From Nostoc linckia z4 (GTDB lineage: Bacteria; Cyanobacteriota; Cyanobacteriia; Cyanobacteriales; Nostocaceae): DNA of 64,000 nucleotides. Position numbers and translations under genes: made by a program. Of the stretch, positions 38,047-46,513 are shown one piece after another (positions within the stretch are counted from its first letter, which is position 1; each line of letters begins with the position of its first letter). The DNA lies in the NCBI RefSeq assembly GCF_002608075.1, contig NZ_LAHA01000003.1:65702-129701 (forward strand). The letters are read 5' to 3'. The notes beneath the pieces are model-generated. The model was given only the letters and a program-made list of their open reading frames with translations. It was not told the origin of the DNA and searched no databases.

Positions 38047-38979
38047 ATGAGCTTCACTTTAGCTAACTTTCAAGTTGGCAATATCGTCGCTGGAAAAATT
38101 ATTAAGCTCGAACCAACAGGCGTTTTAGTTGATTTTGATAAAGATAAACTAGCTTTTGTGCCATTAATAGAGCTATCATTCGCTGAGATTCAGACCCCGG
38201 AAGAAGCCGTGCAACTAAATCAAATCAGAGGATTTTTGGTTGTAGGAAATTACGATGGCGAACACGATATTTTCTTCTCCAATTGTTCGCCTGAGACACT
38301 GAAAGATAGCGATCGCTTGTACGAGACTGCATTGGATTTGGCTTCTGAAAAATGTGGTCATTCAATAAATAGAGAAGACCTAATCGTACACACTAAACTT
38401 CTTGATATTCATAGACATGGTTTATCAGTAAGGATTTCCTGGTTTTTATGTTCTCAAGAACATCCTCCAACTGTTTCTTTTTCAATTCGCAAACTAGAAA
38501 TGCGAACAGCATGGGAACGGGTACGACAATTACAGACTGAGGACGTAACAGTATATGGAAAAATCCTTAAAAAAACTTCAAGGGGTGCATTAGTGAAAAT
38601 AGAGGGTTTGTGTGGAGTAATTCTTACTCATGTTGATAAGCATAGAGAGGAATTAGTAGTAGGGGAGGAACTTCCGCTCAAAATTATAGAAGTGAAAGAG
38701 GAGTATAATCGCTTAGTAGTGCTCCATCGCTCTGTTTCAATCAGACTCAGACTATTGCAGGTTGGTCAAGTTGTTAGCGGTACTATACGGAGCATCAAAG
38801 ATTATGGTGTTTTCGTTGATATTGGAGATTTATATGCTTTGTTACCGACCTCAAAAATGTTCCATCCATCTGTTAACCATCCAAAGCAATTTTTCAAAAT
38901 TAATGACAATTTAAAAGCAACGATCGCCGAACTAGATCGTAAAAATGGTCGAGTTATTCTAGAAAGTTGTGGAAGTTAA
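38047..38979 (+). CDS. S1 RNA-binding domain protein
   Basis: 310 residues with S1-type OB folds at both ends. Residues ~8-70 read GNIVAGKIIKLEPTGVLVDF. A middle repeat (VTVYGKILKKTSRGALVKIE) follows, and residues ~240-308 carry GQVVSGTIRSIKDYGVFVDI and LLPTSKM. The central part is divergent, and the whole is shorter than ribosomal protein S1 (rpsA). It is likely an accessory RNA-binding protein; function unknown. Convergent with the next gene, 11 bp apart. Confidence 0.8.
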   Translation: MSFTLANFQVGNIVAGKIIKLEPTGVLVDFDKDKLAFVPLIELSFAEIQTPEEAVQLNQIRGFLVVGNYDGEHDIFFSNCSPETLKDSDRLYETALDLASEKCGHSINREDLIVHTKLLDIHRHGLSVRISWFLCSQEHPPTVSFSIRKLEMRTAWERVRQLQTEDVTVYGKILKKTSRGALVKIEGLCGVILTHVDKHREELVVGEELPLKIIEVKEEYNRLVVLHRSVSIRLRLLQVGQVVSGTIRSIKDYGVFVDIGDLYALLPTSKMFHPSVNHPKQFFKINDNLKATIAELDRKNGRVILESCGS

Positions 38980-38990
38980 GAATGTTAGAC

Positions 38991-39233
38991 CTACCCCACA
39001 TTTTTGACTGAAATAATTCCCTCACTACACCACTGGATAAGTAGCCATCTGTCAGAATCTTTATCTAGTGCTGACTTGAGACGGAAATTAAAAACTTCTT
39101 GCCAAACCTCTATCCCATACTGAGATACAAAATCTGCCTCCAGTTTTTTGAACTGTTCCCATTGCCGATTTGCGATCGCAGTCAGCATGGGAACGATCGC
39201 GGTAATTGCAACTTGTTGGGCGATGGGTGTCAT
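38991..39233 (-). CDS. Small conserved hypothetical protein
   Basis: 80 residues, MTPIAQQVAITAIVPMLTAI then KLEADFVSQYGIEVWQEVFN. It has a helical, mildly amphipathic pattern with no signal peptide. No function is known to me. It is 57 bp downstream of the pentapeptide gene on the same strand, so it may belong to the DICT-pentapeptide unit. Confidence 0.6.
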   Translation of the reverse strand: MTPIAQQVAITAIVPMLTAIANRQWEQFKKLEADFVSQYGIEVWQEVFNFRLKSALDKDSDRWLLIQWCSEGIISVKNVG

Positions 39234-39290
39234 TCTGAGTAGTCCTCAAAAATACAAATAATCGGCATAGGCGGTTTTTTGGGGCAATAT

Positions 39291-39929
39291 TTACGCCCGC
39301 GTTTCAACCACTGTACCCACCACGCACGCCTTATCCAAATTAACGCCGCTTAAATTTGCACCTTCTAACTCTGCACACAGCAAATTCGCCCCTGTAAAAT
39401 TCGCTCCTGCCAAATTAGCGCCGCGTAAGTCAGCTTCTTCAAGGTTTGCTTCGCTCAATAATGCCCCTTGCAAATCAGCGCGACTCAAGTCTGCGCCTTT
39501 GAGATTTGCCCCAGTCAGGTTTGCACCGCGCAAGTCAGCACCGCGCAAATCCACACCTTGCAAGTTCACATTCATTAAGTTGGCACCGCTGATGAAAGCA
39601 CCCGCCAAGGATACATCGCTGAGTCTGGCTCCCATCAAGTTAGCACCCCGCAGATTGCTACCCCGCAAGTCAGCACCGGTTAAATCTGCTTGCATCAGGT
39701 TTGCTCCCATGAGGTTCGCCCGCAAGTCGGTTCCTTGGAGGTTCGCCCCCATTAAATTCGCTCCCTCTAAATGCCCGCCTTCGAGTTTAGAAGCAGCGAA
39801 GTTAACACCGACAAGGGTGGCACCAGCAAGATTAATTCGGTTTAAATCCAGTCGGGAAAGTTCCTCGTCTTCTAAATTTGCCCCTGGGAGTTGTTTGAGT
39901 TTTCCTAATTTGATAGCTTCAATATTCAT
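39291..39929 (-). CDS. Pentapeptide-repeat protein
   Basis: 212 residues made almost wholly of A(D/N)LXX repeats from about residue 25 to 200, which fold as a right-handed quadrilateral beta-helix. The first ~20 residues (MNIEAIKLGKLKQLPGANLE) form a short cap. One repeat is a residue short: TDLRANLMGANL lacks the Gly expected between Arg and Ala. Its ATG overlaps the stop of the upstream DICT gene as ATGA (39926-39929), so the pair is translationally coupled. Confidence 0.92.
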   Translation of the reverse strand: MNIEAIKLGKLKQLPGANLEDEELSRLDLNRINLAGATLVGVNFAASKLEGGHLEGANLMGANLQGTDLRANLMGANLMQADLTGADLRGSNLRGANLMGARLSDVSLAGAFISGANLMNVNLQGVDLRGADLRGANLTGANLKGADLSRADLQGALLSEANLEEADLRGANLAGANFTGANLLCAELEGANLSGVNLDKACVVGTVVETRA

Positions 39930-41314
39930 TTGTAGTAAGTACCAATCTCTTCACTTGTCTTGCTGTGGCTATCCCATTGTGAATCAAGTAGCCAGACGCC
40001 GCTGCTAACTTTGGGTGTCATGAAGGGTAAATCGAGTCCCTGCTGTAAACCCATAACTAATAAAGCTAGGGTATCTATAAGTTTAGGGTCAAAGCGGGTT
40101 GATTGTTGCTGCCTACATTCATCTAAAGCTTGAGTAAATATTTCTTGGCGACTTTGATTTGAAGATTTTCGCTGATTTACTCGCCACTGAAAGTCTGCCA
40201 ATAATGCCAAAATTCTCGACTCCAGGGGAATTTCATCTCCAGCTAAACCTGCTGGTTCCCCTGTGCCATTCCACCATTCGGTTTGATGAGTAATAATTTG
40301 AGCAACTGCTCGCAGTCGTGGCATGGTTCGCAATACCTGTGCCCCTGGTATTAAAGGACAGCTGGGGGCATCTTCTTGAGAATGTGTTGGTATTTTACCA
40401 GAAGTCAAAACGCTTTCTGCTTTTTGTAGTGGATCTATGCGGTGCAACAAAGCTGCTAGCCGCAATCTCTTAATCTGCCATGCAGGAAGATCTAAAAGCT
40501 GCGCCACAACTTCGGCAAGTGCCACTACTTCGGCTGCTGCCATTGGATTGTTGACATCTGCTATATCCAGCAGTTGTGCCATCCGCAAAAATGCTTGAAT
40601 TTCGTTAGAAACTAAGTTCCGGTCTAGGGTTTGTTGACCAAGGGCTGTGGGGATGGATAAATTGTCTTGCCCAGTCTGGAGATAATCGACTACGCGGGAG
40701 ACAACTGCACCTAAGTTTTCTAATCTGGCAGTGGACGGTACGATCGCCTCTCTATGGGCAATGAGTTGATTCGCCAGTTCTGGGTTGTATTTTTTGATGT
40801 GAGCGATCGCTATTTCTGCTGTCTCTTGCACTAACTCTGGCTCAAATGTCCACAACCCATAGAATTTGCGCTCTAAGTCTGATGTCGGTATTCCACTTTT
40901 GCCATAATCAGCCTCTGATAACTCTTGACAAATTACCATTGCTGTGTAGGTTGGCGACAAAATAATTAAGTGCCACTCTTGTGCTACAGGATCGGCTGAA
41001 TCTAATGCTACTAAGTCTACATTCGGTAGCAGGCTTGTAGGATGTTCGGCAAAGCCAGCGTCAGTGCCAGCCATAATTACAATCTCGCGGCTGCGTTGGG
41101 CGATGTCTGCATATCGTTCGGCTTCTTGCAGATACCATTTCCCCTGTTGGAAGGCTGTGATGACTAAAGGGCGATCGTCGTCTGCTAGGATATGATCTTC
41201 TAGGGCATGGCAGAGGGATACTAGGGTATTTTTATAGTACACCCCGAATCGAATTGGCCTGGTGCTGTGGCGATGAGCTATTTCCAGCTTTTGTAGAATT
41301 GAACCTTCTAACAT
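39926..41314 (-). CDS. DICT sensory domain protein with degenerate HD-GYP-like domain
   Basis: 462 residues. The N-terminal ~200 match the DICT domain, found with light and second-messenger signalling proteins in cyanobacteria: RPIRFGVYYKNTLVSLCHAL, LVITAFQQGKWYLQEAERY. The C-terminal ~180 look like an HD-GYP hydrolase whose motifs are altered: LLHRIDPLQKAE replaces the HD pair and WWNGTGEPAGLAGDEIPLES replaces the GYP signature. It may therefore bind rather than hydrolyse a nucleotide. Coupled to the pentapeptide gene. No membrane segment. Confidence 0.82.
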   Translation of the reverse strand: MLEGSILQKLEIAHRHSTRPIRFGVYYKNTLVSLCHALEDHILADDDRPLVITAFQQGKWYLQEAERYADIAQRSREIVIMAGTDAGFAEHPTSLLPNVDLVALDSADPVAQEWHLIILSPTYTAMVICQELSEADYGKSGIPTSDLERKFYGLWTFEPELVQETAEIAIAHIKKYNPELANQLIAHREAIVPSTARLENLGAVVSRVVDYLQTGQDNLSIPTALGQQTLDRNLVSNEIQAFLRMAQLLDIADVNNPMAAAEVVALAEVVAQLLDLPAWQIKRLRLAALLHRIDPLQKAESVLTSGKIPTHSQEDAPSCPLIPGAQVLRTMPRLRAVAQIITHQTEWWNGTGEPAGLAGDEIPLESRILALLADFQWRVNQRKSSNQSRQEIFTQALDECRQQQSTRFDPKLIDTLALLVMGLQQGLDLPFMTPKVSSGVWLLDSQWDSHSKTSEEIGTYYK

Positions 41315-41419
41315 GAGTTTGGGATTTTATAAAAACGAACCGCTTCAGGCGTTGAGGAAAAGAAGGCGGAGAAATTCAAAATTTTTAATTCTGAATGTCC
41401 CCATATTTTTTTATGTTTT

Positions 41420-43012
41420 CTAGGATACACCCGCTAGCTGTTTTTTTTTCTTCTCTATTGGTGAAGAAAGTGCTGCTTCTAAGTCGGCACAACCCAGTTT
41501 TTCTTCTAAAATATTCATGACTTCACGGCCGAAGTCGTTGGGATTTTGTTGCCAAGCTTGTAAACAGACTTCTCCAAAGAATGAACCAAGGGGTTCAGGG
41601 TTCCAAAGCAGTTTTTTGGCTGTCCACGGCATCAGGCTCATTGGATTATACCCTGGTTTGAGGATGCCTTCTTTGAAGGCATATTCTTCTAAATGGGTAT
41701 GTGGTTGGAGTCCAATAAAGAAGATGGCAGGTTCGACTTTATCAGCACCAAAAATTCGTTCTAGTTCTCGGTGGTAAGCAATGGTTTGGCGGATGGTTTC
41801 GGGACGTTCGTCAATGACATTAAAGGAATAATTAACGGAAACCAAGTCATTGAAACCAGCAGCTTTTAAGTCACGACAGTTTTGTAAAACGGTTCGGAGG
41901 TTATAACCCATTCGCATTTTCCGCACGAGTTCTTGGGAACCACTGGTGATGCCAATTTCAAAGTAATTCATCCCGGTTTTCACCATCAATTCACACAATT
42001 GCGGTGTTAAATTGTCAGCTCGAATGTAAGCCGCCCAATGGATGTCTGTCATACCAGAATCGACGATTTTTTGCAAGAGTTCTATAGCATCGTCGATAAA
42101 TTTGCGGGCGGGGATGAATTGGGCATCGGTAAACCAGAAGTTGCGAATGCCGCGATCGTATAATTGGCGCATCTCGGCAACTACTTCATCTGCTGGATTG
42201 ATGCGTACTTGTTTGCCTTCAACAACTGTATAAACGCAATAGCAACAGTTGTGAGGACAACCGCGCTTGGTTTGTACGCCTATATAAAAGTCTTGCTCTT
42301 GCAGATAATAGTTAAACTCCGGCCAGATACTTTCGATATAGTCGTAGTTGCAAGCTGTTTTTTCTATGGGTGTGGGTTGTTCGTGAATTAGGCGTTTTCG
42401 TGGTTGAGATTCTCCCACAACATAACAACGCTCATCTCGAAACTCTTGGCCGCTTAAAAGTTTTTCCAGCAGAGTTTCCCCTTCACCCACAGAAATAATT
42501 GTTCCTTGGGGTAAGCTTTTACCCAATTGTTCGTAAAATACGCTGACTGCACCACCACCCACAACTGCACGAGCATCAGCATGATATTTTTGGGCACGCT
42601 TTAAACCACGTTTGATTAAGCCCAGGTTACGCCACAACTCTATATAGTAAGCGATGAAGATTCGCAAACCGCCCAATGCCCCACGTAGTTTTAATAGAGG
42701 ATTCTGGGCGTAGTAAAATTCAAAAGCGTTTTGTAGCGGGTTACCGCCACGCCCGCCCACTGGGGCATAAATTTGAATATCCCGCCAAGAAAATACTAGT
42801 AGTGTGGGTTTAAATTCATCGATACACCGATCCAAAGCCGAGGTGTAGTCTAAAGGTGGTACTGTTCCCAAATCAAAAATGCGCTGTTCGATGTTGGGAA
42901 ATTGCTTGTGGACGCCATCGCTCAAGTACACAACCCCAATGGGAAAGATGGGGTTACAGGGAAGGCGAACATAAAGAATTCGATTTTCCATTGTGGGTAT
43001 TTTGACTGCCAT
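41420..43012 (-). CDS. B12-binding-domain radical SAM protein
   Basis: 530 residues. The N-terminal region (PIFPIGVVYLSDGVHKQFPN, RIFDLGTV) resembles a cobalamin-binding domain. The core has RGCPHNCCYCVYTVVEG (CxxxCxxC cluster) and GGGAVSVFYEQLG before it. Cyanobacterial proteins of this type have been labelled as linked to photosystem II high-light acclimation, but I cannot verify that for this one. Substrate unknown. An internal ATG at 42991 would also fit the family start. It stands alone between two spacers. Confidence 0.85.
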   Translation of the reverse strand: MAVKIPTMENRILYVRLPCNPIFPIGVVYLSDGVHKQFPNIEQRIFDLGTVPPLDYTSALDRCIDEFKPTLLVFSWRDIQIYAPVGGRGGNPLQNAFEFYYAQNPLLKLRGALGGLRIFIAYYIELWRNLGLIKRGLKRAQKYHADARAVVGGGAVSVFYEQLGKSLPQGTIISVGEGETLLEKLLSGQEFRDERCYVVGESQPRKRLIHEQPTPIEKTACNYDYIESIWPEFNYYLQEQDFYIGVQTKRGCPHNCCYCVYTVVEGKQVRINPADEVVAEMRQLYDRGIRNFWFTDAQFIPARKFIDDAIELLQKIVDSGMTDIHWAAYIRADNLTPQLCELMVKTGMNYFEIGITSGSQELVRKMRMGYNLRTVLQNCRDLKAAGFNDLVSVNYSFNVIDERPETIRQTIAYHRELERIFGADKVEPAIFFIGLQPHTHLEEYAFKEGILKPGYNPMSLMPWTAKKLLWNPEPLGSFFGEVCLQAWQQNPNDFGREVMNILEEKLGCADLEAALSSPIEKKKKQLAGVS

Positions 43013-43599
43013 CTTGCCAATGCTGGGAGAGAACGAGGAAAAACTTCAGTATTTAAGGGGGATTTTTGTTTTTGGTACTTTTATCTATCAGAATTTCACT
43101 TGACATTCAAGCCGATTATTGGTAAACATCAAATTTTAGTTTCCAATTTTCAGCATCAATAAAGTTACTTTCCACACAAAATGCATATGACAGACAGAGA
43201 TTTATGAAGATATTTTTCATATAGCTTTACGATAACATTGAGTTTATTCATTAAGCGACCATCTGAGCGTATTAATCTTGGGATAGATCGAACAGCAAAA
43301 CTGACTTGTTCGCAAAGAGGAAAGCAAAGGGATCATCGTCAGATTAATGTCCTATTTATCTGGCTTGGCAAAATTAAAGCTTTGATGCTGAGTAAAAATA
43401 TCTAAAGCTTTTACATATAGTGTATAATTGCGAAAAAGGCATAAATAATTACAAAATTTTCATAACCATAAATATTTCTTTAGGTAGAAATAATCTACAA
43501 ATATTCAGTTGGTATTCACAGTTACAGCAACTGGGGATCAGTCAGTGCTAGGCTTGAGAAGTCTAATGTAAAATTGTGGCGTAAAGCTCCTCAGCAGTT
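43013..43599. other. AT-rich divergent spacer
   Basis: 587 bp between divergent genes, presumed promoter region of both. No repeat array, RNA gene or convincing frame was found. Confidence 0.45.
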
Positions 43600-43995
43600 A
43601 TGGCTCAAATTTTAGATCCTCTACCACCTGAGCAATCGGGGAAAATTCTCTGCTGCTACATTAATGCCACGAGCAAAATACAGGTAGCTCGCATCTCTAA
43701 TATTCCCAATTGGTATTTTGAAAGGGTTGTTTTTCCAGGACAACGCCTAGTGTTTGAAGCTCCGCGAAAAGCTCAACTGGAGATTCATACGGGTATGATG
43801 GCTAGTGCAATTTTATCCGATAAGATTCCGTGCGATCGCCTGATGCTCGATGAACCTAGCTATTCTGAGTTAGATACAGACTCATCATTTGGAAAAGAAC
43901 CAATAGATACCAAAGCAATGGTGCAGCAACTTAAAACAAATACCGGAGATAGTATAAAACCCTTACAAGTCGCTGGTTTAGCAGCTGTTGATTAA
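43600..43995 (+). CDS. DUF1830 family protein
   Basis: 131 residues. The conserved core is ILCCYINATSKIQVARISN, then PNWYFERVVFPGQRLVFEA and IPCDRLMLDE, matching DUF1830, a cyanobacterial family of unknown function. The C-terminal 45 residues are polar and variable. A strong terminator follows 26 bp after the stop. Confidence 0.85.
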   Translation: MAQILDPLPPEQSGKILCCYINATSKIQVARISNIPNWYFERVVFPGQRLVFEAPRKAQLEIHTGMMASAILSDKIPCDRLMLDEPSYSELDTDSSFGKEPIDTKAMVQQLKTNTGDSIKPLQVAGLAAVD

Positions 43996-44020
43996 AAAAA
44001 ACAATTTGGCTCAATTTCAG

Positions 44021-44050
44021 GGTTGCTGAATTCAGCAGCCTTTTTTTTAT
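44021..44050 (+). terminator. Rho-independent terminator after DUF1830 gene
   Basis: GGTTGCTGAATTCAGCAGCC is an almost perfect palindrome (44021-44040), followed by eight T residues. Confidence 0.85.
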
Positions 44051-44400
44051 TAGTCATTAGTCATTAGTCATTGGTCATTGGTCATGGGGCATGGGGCATG
44101 GGGCATTGGGCATGGGGCAAGCAGGAAGTGTGGGAGGTGTGGGAGGAGACGGAGGTGTGGGAGGTGTGGGAGGATGGTGAAAAAATCTTTCCCCCCACAC
44201 TCCCCACACTCCCCACACTCCCCACACTCCCCACACTCCCCACACTCCCCATCTCCCCATCTTCCCATCTCCCCATCTCCCCATCTCCCCATCTCCCCTG
44301 CTCCCCCTGCTTCCTTGTCTCCCCTACCACCTACATAGCGATTGATGGAAGTCCCTTAATTCTCTTCCCAATGCGCCATGCCCAATGCCCAATGCCCCAT
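44047..44400. repeat. Largest repeat array: TTAGTCA, GGGGCAT, GTGTGGGAG / CCCCACACT
   Basis: Blocks of different heptamer-scale tandem repeats lie side by side: TTAGTCA/TGGTCAT, then GGGGCAT, then GTGTGGGAG units. An A/T loop (GGTGAAAAAATCTTTCC) follows, then six CCCCACACT units and CCCCATCT units. The central arms can fold into a long hairpin. Several open frames run through it but all translate to low-complexity peptide. Confidence 0.9.
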
Positions 44401-44421
44401 TGTCATCTACAATCAATACTT

Positions 44422-44883
44422 ATGAATCTGCCTTCATTTCTTTGGTTGTGGAAAATCGCCGCCTGGTCGATGGGGTTGTCCCTGCTGGCATACCTGATGT
44501 TAGCAGTCACTGGCGTTTGGATGTTTCAAGCGAGGACTTCGCTGCAATTTCCTTTTATTCCGTTATTCATGGGCGGAAATAGAGGAGTGCGATCGCTACA
44601 CTATCTAATGGGCATCAGTATGGTAAGTTTAGTGCTACTACTGCTGGCCATCGGCATTGTTGGCACTTTGGGTCATTTTGGTTCTCTGGGACACTCCTCA
44701 CACTTGGCAGCTGGATTGATTGTGGTAGCCTTGGTTTTGGTGTCTGCTTTCAGTGCAATCCAAATTAGTCCCACACGACCTTGGGCTAGACCTTTACACG
44801 TGGGCGTAAATATTATTTTATTTGTGGGATTTACCTGGGTATCCGTTACAGGCTGGAGTGTCGTCCAAAAGTATTTACCTTAA
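44422..44883 (+). CDS. DUF4079-like membrane protein
   Basis: 153 residues with four predicted membrane segments, starting MNLPSFLWLWKIAAWSMGLS. His residues lie near segment ends (LHYLMGIS, SSHLAAGL, PLHVGVNI), giving a cytochrome b561-like look that I associate with DUF4079 of cyanobacteria; heme binding is a guess. The frame extends upstream through the repeat array, but that part is repeat-derived, so the ATG at 44422 is chosen. Confidence 0.72.
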   Translation: MNLPSFLWLWKIAAWSMGLSLLAYLMLAVTGVWMFQARTSLQFPFIPLFMGGNRGVRSLHYLMGISMVSLVLLLLAIGIVGTLGHFGSLGHSSHLAAGLIVVALVLVSAFSAIQISPTRPWARPLHVGVNIILFVGFTWVSVTGWSVVQKYLP

Positions 44884-44937
44884 ACGAGGTAAGACCAAAA
44901 GCTATCCTACAATGAAGAAAAGCATTGTAATTGAGCC

Positions 44938-45495
44938 GTGACAGCAAATTCAGCCAATACCTCAGCTTCTGTTTTTCACCTTTCTCCTTTGATTCGGATA
45001 ACGCTGCTGAGTCTATACATAGCACTCACAGTTCCATTACCTTTTTTATCCCAGGTAACAGCCGCACCAGTACCTCCAGCATTATTGTGGATAGGAATTG
45101 GCATTGGCTTTGTTGGCTTGTACGCAGTGTTGACCGAACAAGTCCTAGTGGACGAACAAGGAATTCAAGTTACTTACCCCCGTTGGGTACCCCGCTTTTT
45201 TCGTAAAGGCTGGTTTTTACCTTGGTCAGAAGTCAAAGAGTTAAAACCTCGGAGTACTGGTCAAGGAGGTCTAGTTTATTATTTCCTCAGCCAAGATGGC
45301 AAAGCTTATCTACTACCAATGCGTGTAGCTGGATTTGCTCGTTTAGTGCAGATTGTCCAAGCAAAAACCAACATCGACACTACAGACGTTCGTCCTTTAG
45401 CACAACCGTGGATGTATGCGATTTTACTAGGTTTTACACTATTGTTACTGTTGGTTGATGGTTGGGCGATCGCCACAGCTTTAACTATAAAATAG
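44938..45495 (+). CDS. Membrane protein with PH-like middle domain
   Basis: 185 residues, GTG start. Hydrophobic segments lie at ~20-40, ~45-65 and near the C-terminus (MYAILLGFTLLLLLVDGWAI). Between them is a beta-rich region (VLVDEQGIQVTYPRWVPRFF, LPWSEVKELKPRS) resembling bacterial PH/YdbS-type domains. Function unknown. It starts 54 bp after the DUF4079-like gene and could form a unit with it. Confidence 0.7.
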   Translation: MTANSANTSASVFHLSPLIRITLLSLYIALTVPLPFLSQVTAAPVPPALLWIGIGIGFVGLYAVLTEQVLVDEQGIQVTYPRWVPRFFRKGWFLPWSEVKELKPRSTGQGGLVYYFLSQDGKAYLLPMRVAGFARLVQIVQAKTNIDTTDVRPLAQPWMYAILLGFTLLLLLVDGWAIATALTIK

Positions 45496-45653
45496 GGCAT
45501 AGGGCAAAACCCTTCGGGTAGGGAAAAGGGAAAGGGGCAAAGGGGAAAGGGAATAAACCCTACATACATCCCTTTTACCTTTCATGTTTTCCTCTATCTT
45601 TACCCATTTTGCCTTGGCGAAGCCATATCCCCACTCCCTACTCCCCATTCCCC
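45494..45653. repeat. GGGCAAAG / CCCCTTT repeat array
   Basis: A-G-rich blocks (GGGAAAAGGGAAAGGGGCAA) are followed by CCTTTTACC and CTCCCTACTCCCC blocks. It precedes the ABC ATPase gene and blurs its start. Confidence 0.75.
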
Positions 45654-46433
45654 TTGAATAGTGTCACAGCAAAAGCCATACTCAGGCTAGAACAAGTTAA
45701 TCTGTTTACAAAACTGAAAACCCAAGCTTCAGGGAATCAGCAGGGATATCCGATATTGCAGGATATTTCCTTTGAAGTATTGCAGAGCGAACGTATTGCC
45801 ATTGTAGGCGCAGTGGGCGCTGGTAAAACTTCGTTGCTACGCCTGATAAACCGCCTCATTGAACCCACTAGTGGCAAAATTTATTTAGAAAATCAAGAGT
45901 ATCGCCAAATTCCTGTCATCCAACTACGTCAGATGGCGACACTTGTATTGCAAGAATCAAAGTTGTTGGGGATGACAGTAGGGCAAGCTTTGGCTTATCC
46001 TTTGGTTCTGCGTGGTTTGTCCAAACAGGCAATTGAAGAAAGAATCAATTACTGGACAGAACAAATGCACATTCCTCATGAATGGCTAGGTCGAACAGAG
46101 GTGCAACTTTCTGCGGGACAACGACAACTAGTAGCGATGGCTCGTGCCTTACTCATCCAGCCTAAAATTTTACTATTAGACGAGCCAACATCTGCCCTAG
46201 ATGCTGGTGCAGCTTCCCATTTAATACAAATCTTAATCCAGTTGAGTCAAAACCATCAAACCACGATTTTGATGGTAAATCAGCAACTTGATTTAGCCCA
46301 GATATTTTGCACTCGATTATTACACTTACAGCAAGGTCATTTATCAACAAACCAAAGAGTTTCTGAAATCAACTGGCATGAATTACGAGAAACTTTGATA
46401 AAAGCACAATCTCAAGACGATTTTGAATTTTAA
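45654..46433 (+). CDS. ABC transporter ATP-binding protein, atypical H-loop
   Basis: About 260 residues. Walker A is GAVGAGKTS, the Q-loop is LVLQESKLLG, the signature is LSAGQRQLVAMARALL and Walker B is ILLLDEPTSALDAG. The switch His expected after Walker B is absent: the segment reads TTILMVNQQLDLAQ where most families have VTH. No permease gene is adjacent; single ATPases of FetA/YbbL type are one possibility. The start is uncertain: TTG at 45654 gives MNSVTAKAILRLEQV, while an earlier TTG at 45609 lies in repeats. Confidence 0.8.
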   Translation: MNSVTAKAILRLEQVNLFTKLKTQASGNQQGYPILQDISFEVLQSERIAIVGAVGAGKTSLLRLINRLIEPTSGKIYLENQEYRQIPVIQLRQMATLVLQESKLLGMTVGQALAYPLVLRGLSKQAIEERINYWTEQMHIPHEWLGRTEVQLSAGQRQLVAMARALLIQPKILLLDEPTSALDAGAASHLIQILIQLSQNHQTTILMVNQQLDLAQIFCTRLLHLQQGHLSTNQRVSEINWHELRETLIKAQSQDDFEF

Positions 46434-46513
46434 ATTTTTGGATTAATGAAACAGGAGACACGAGTTAGAAATTAGTAATAATTTTACCTATCTTTCCCAT
46501 GCCCCATGCCCCT

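Noticed and set aside
44071..44421. 117-residue extension of the DUF4079-like protein
   Set aside because: It is a translation of tandem repeats (WGMGHWAWG and Pro/Thr/Leu/Ser repeats); the ATG at 44422 matches the membrane protein start.
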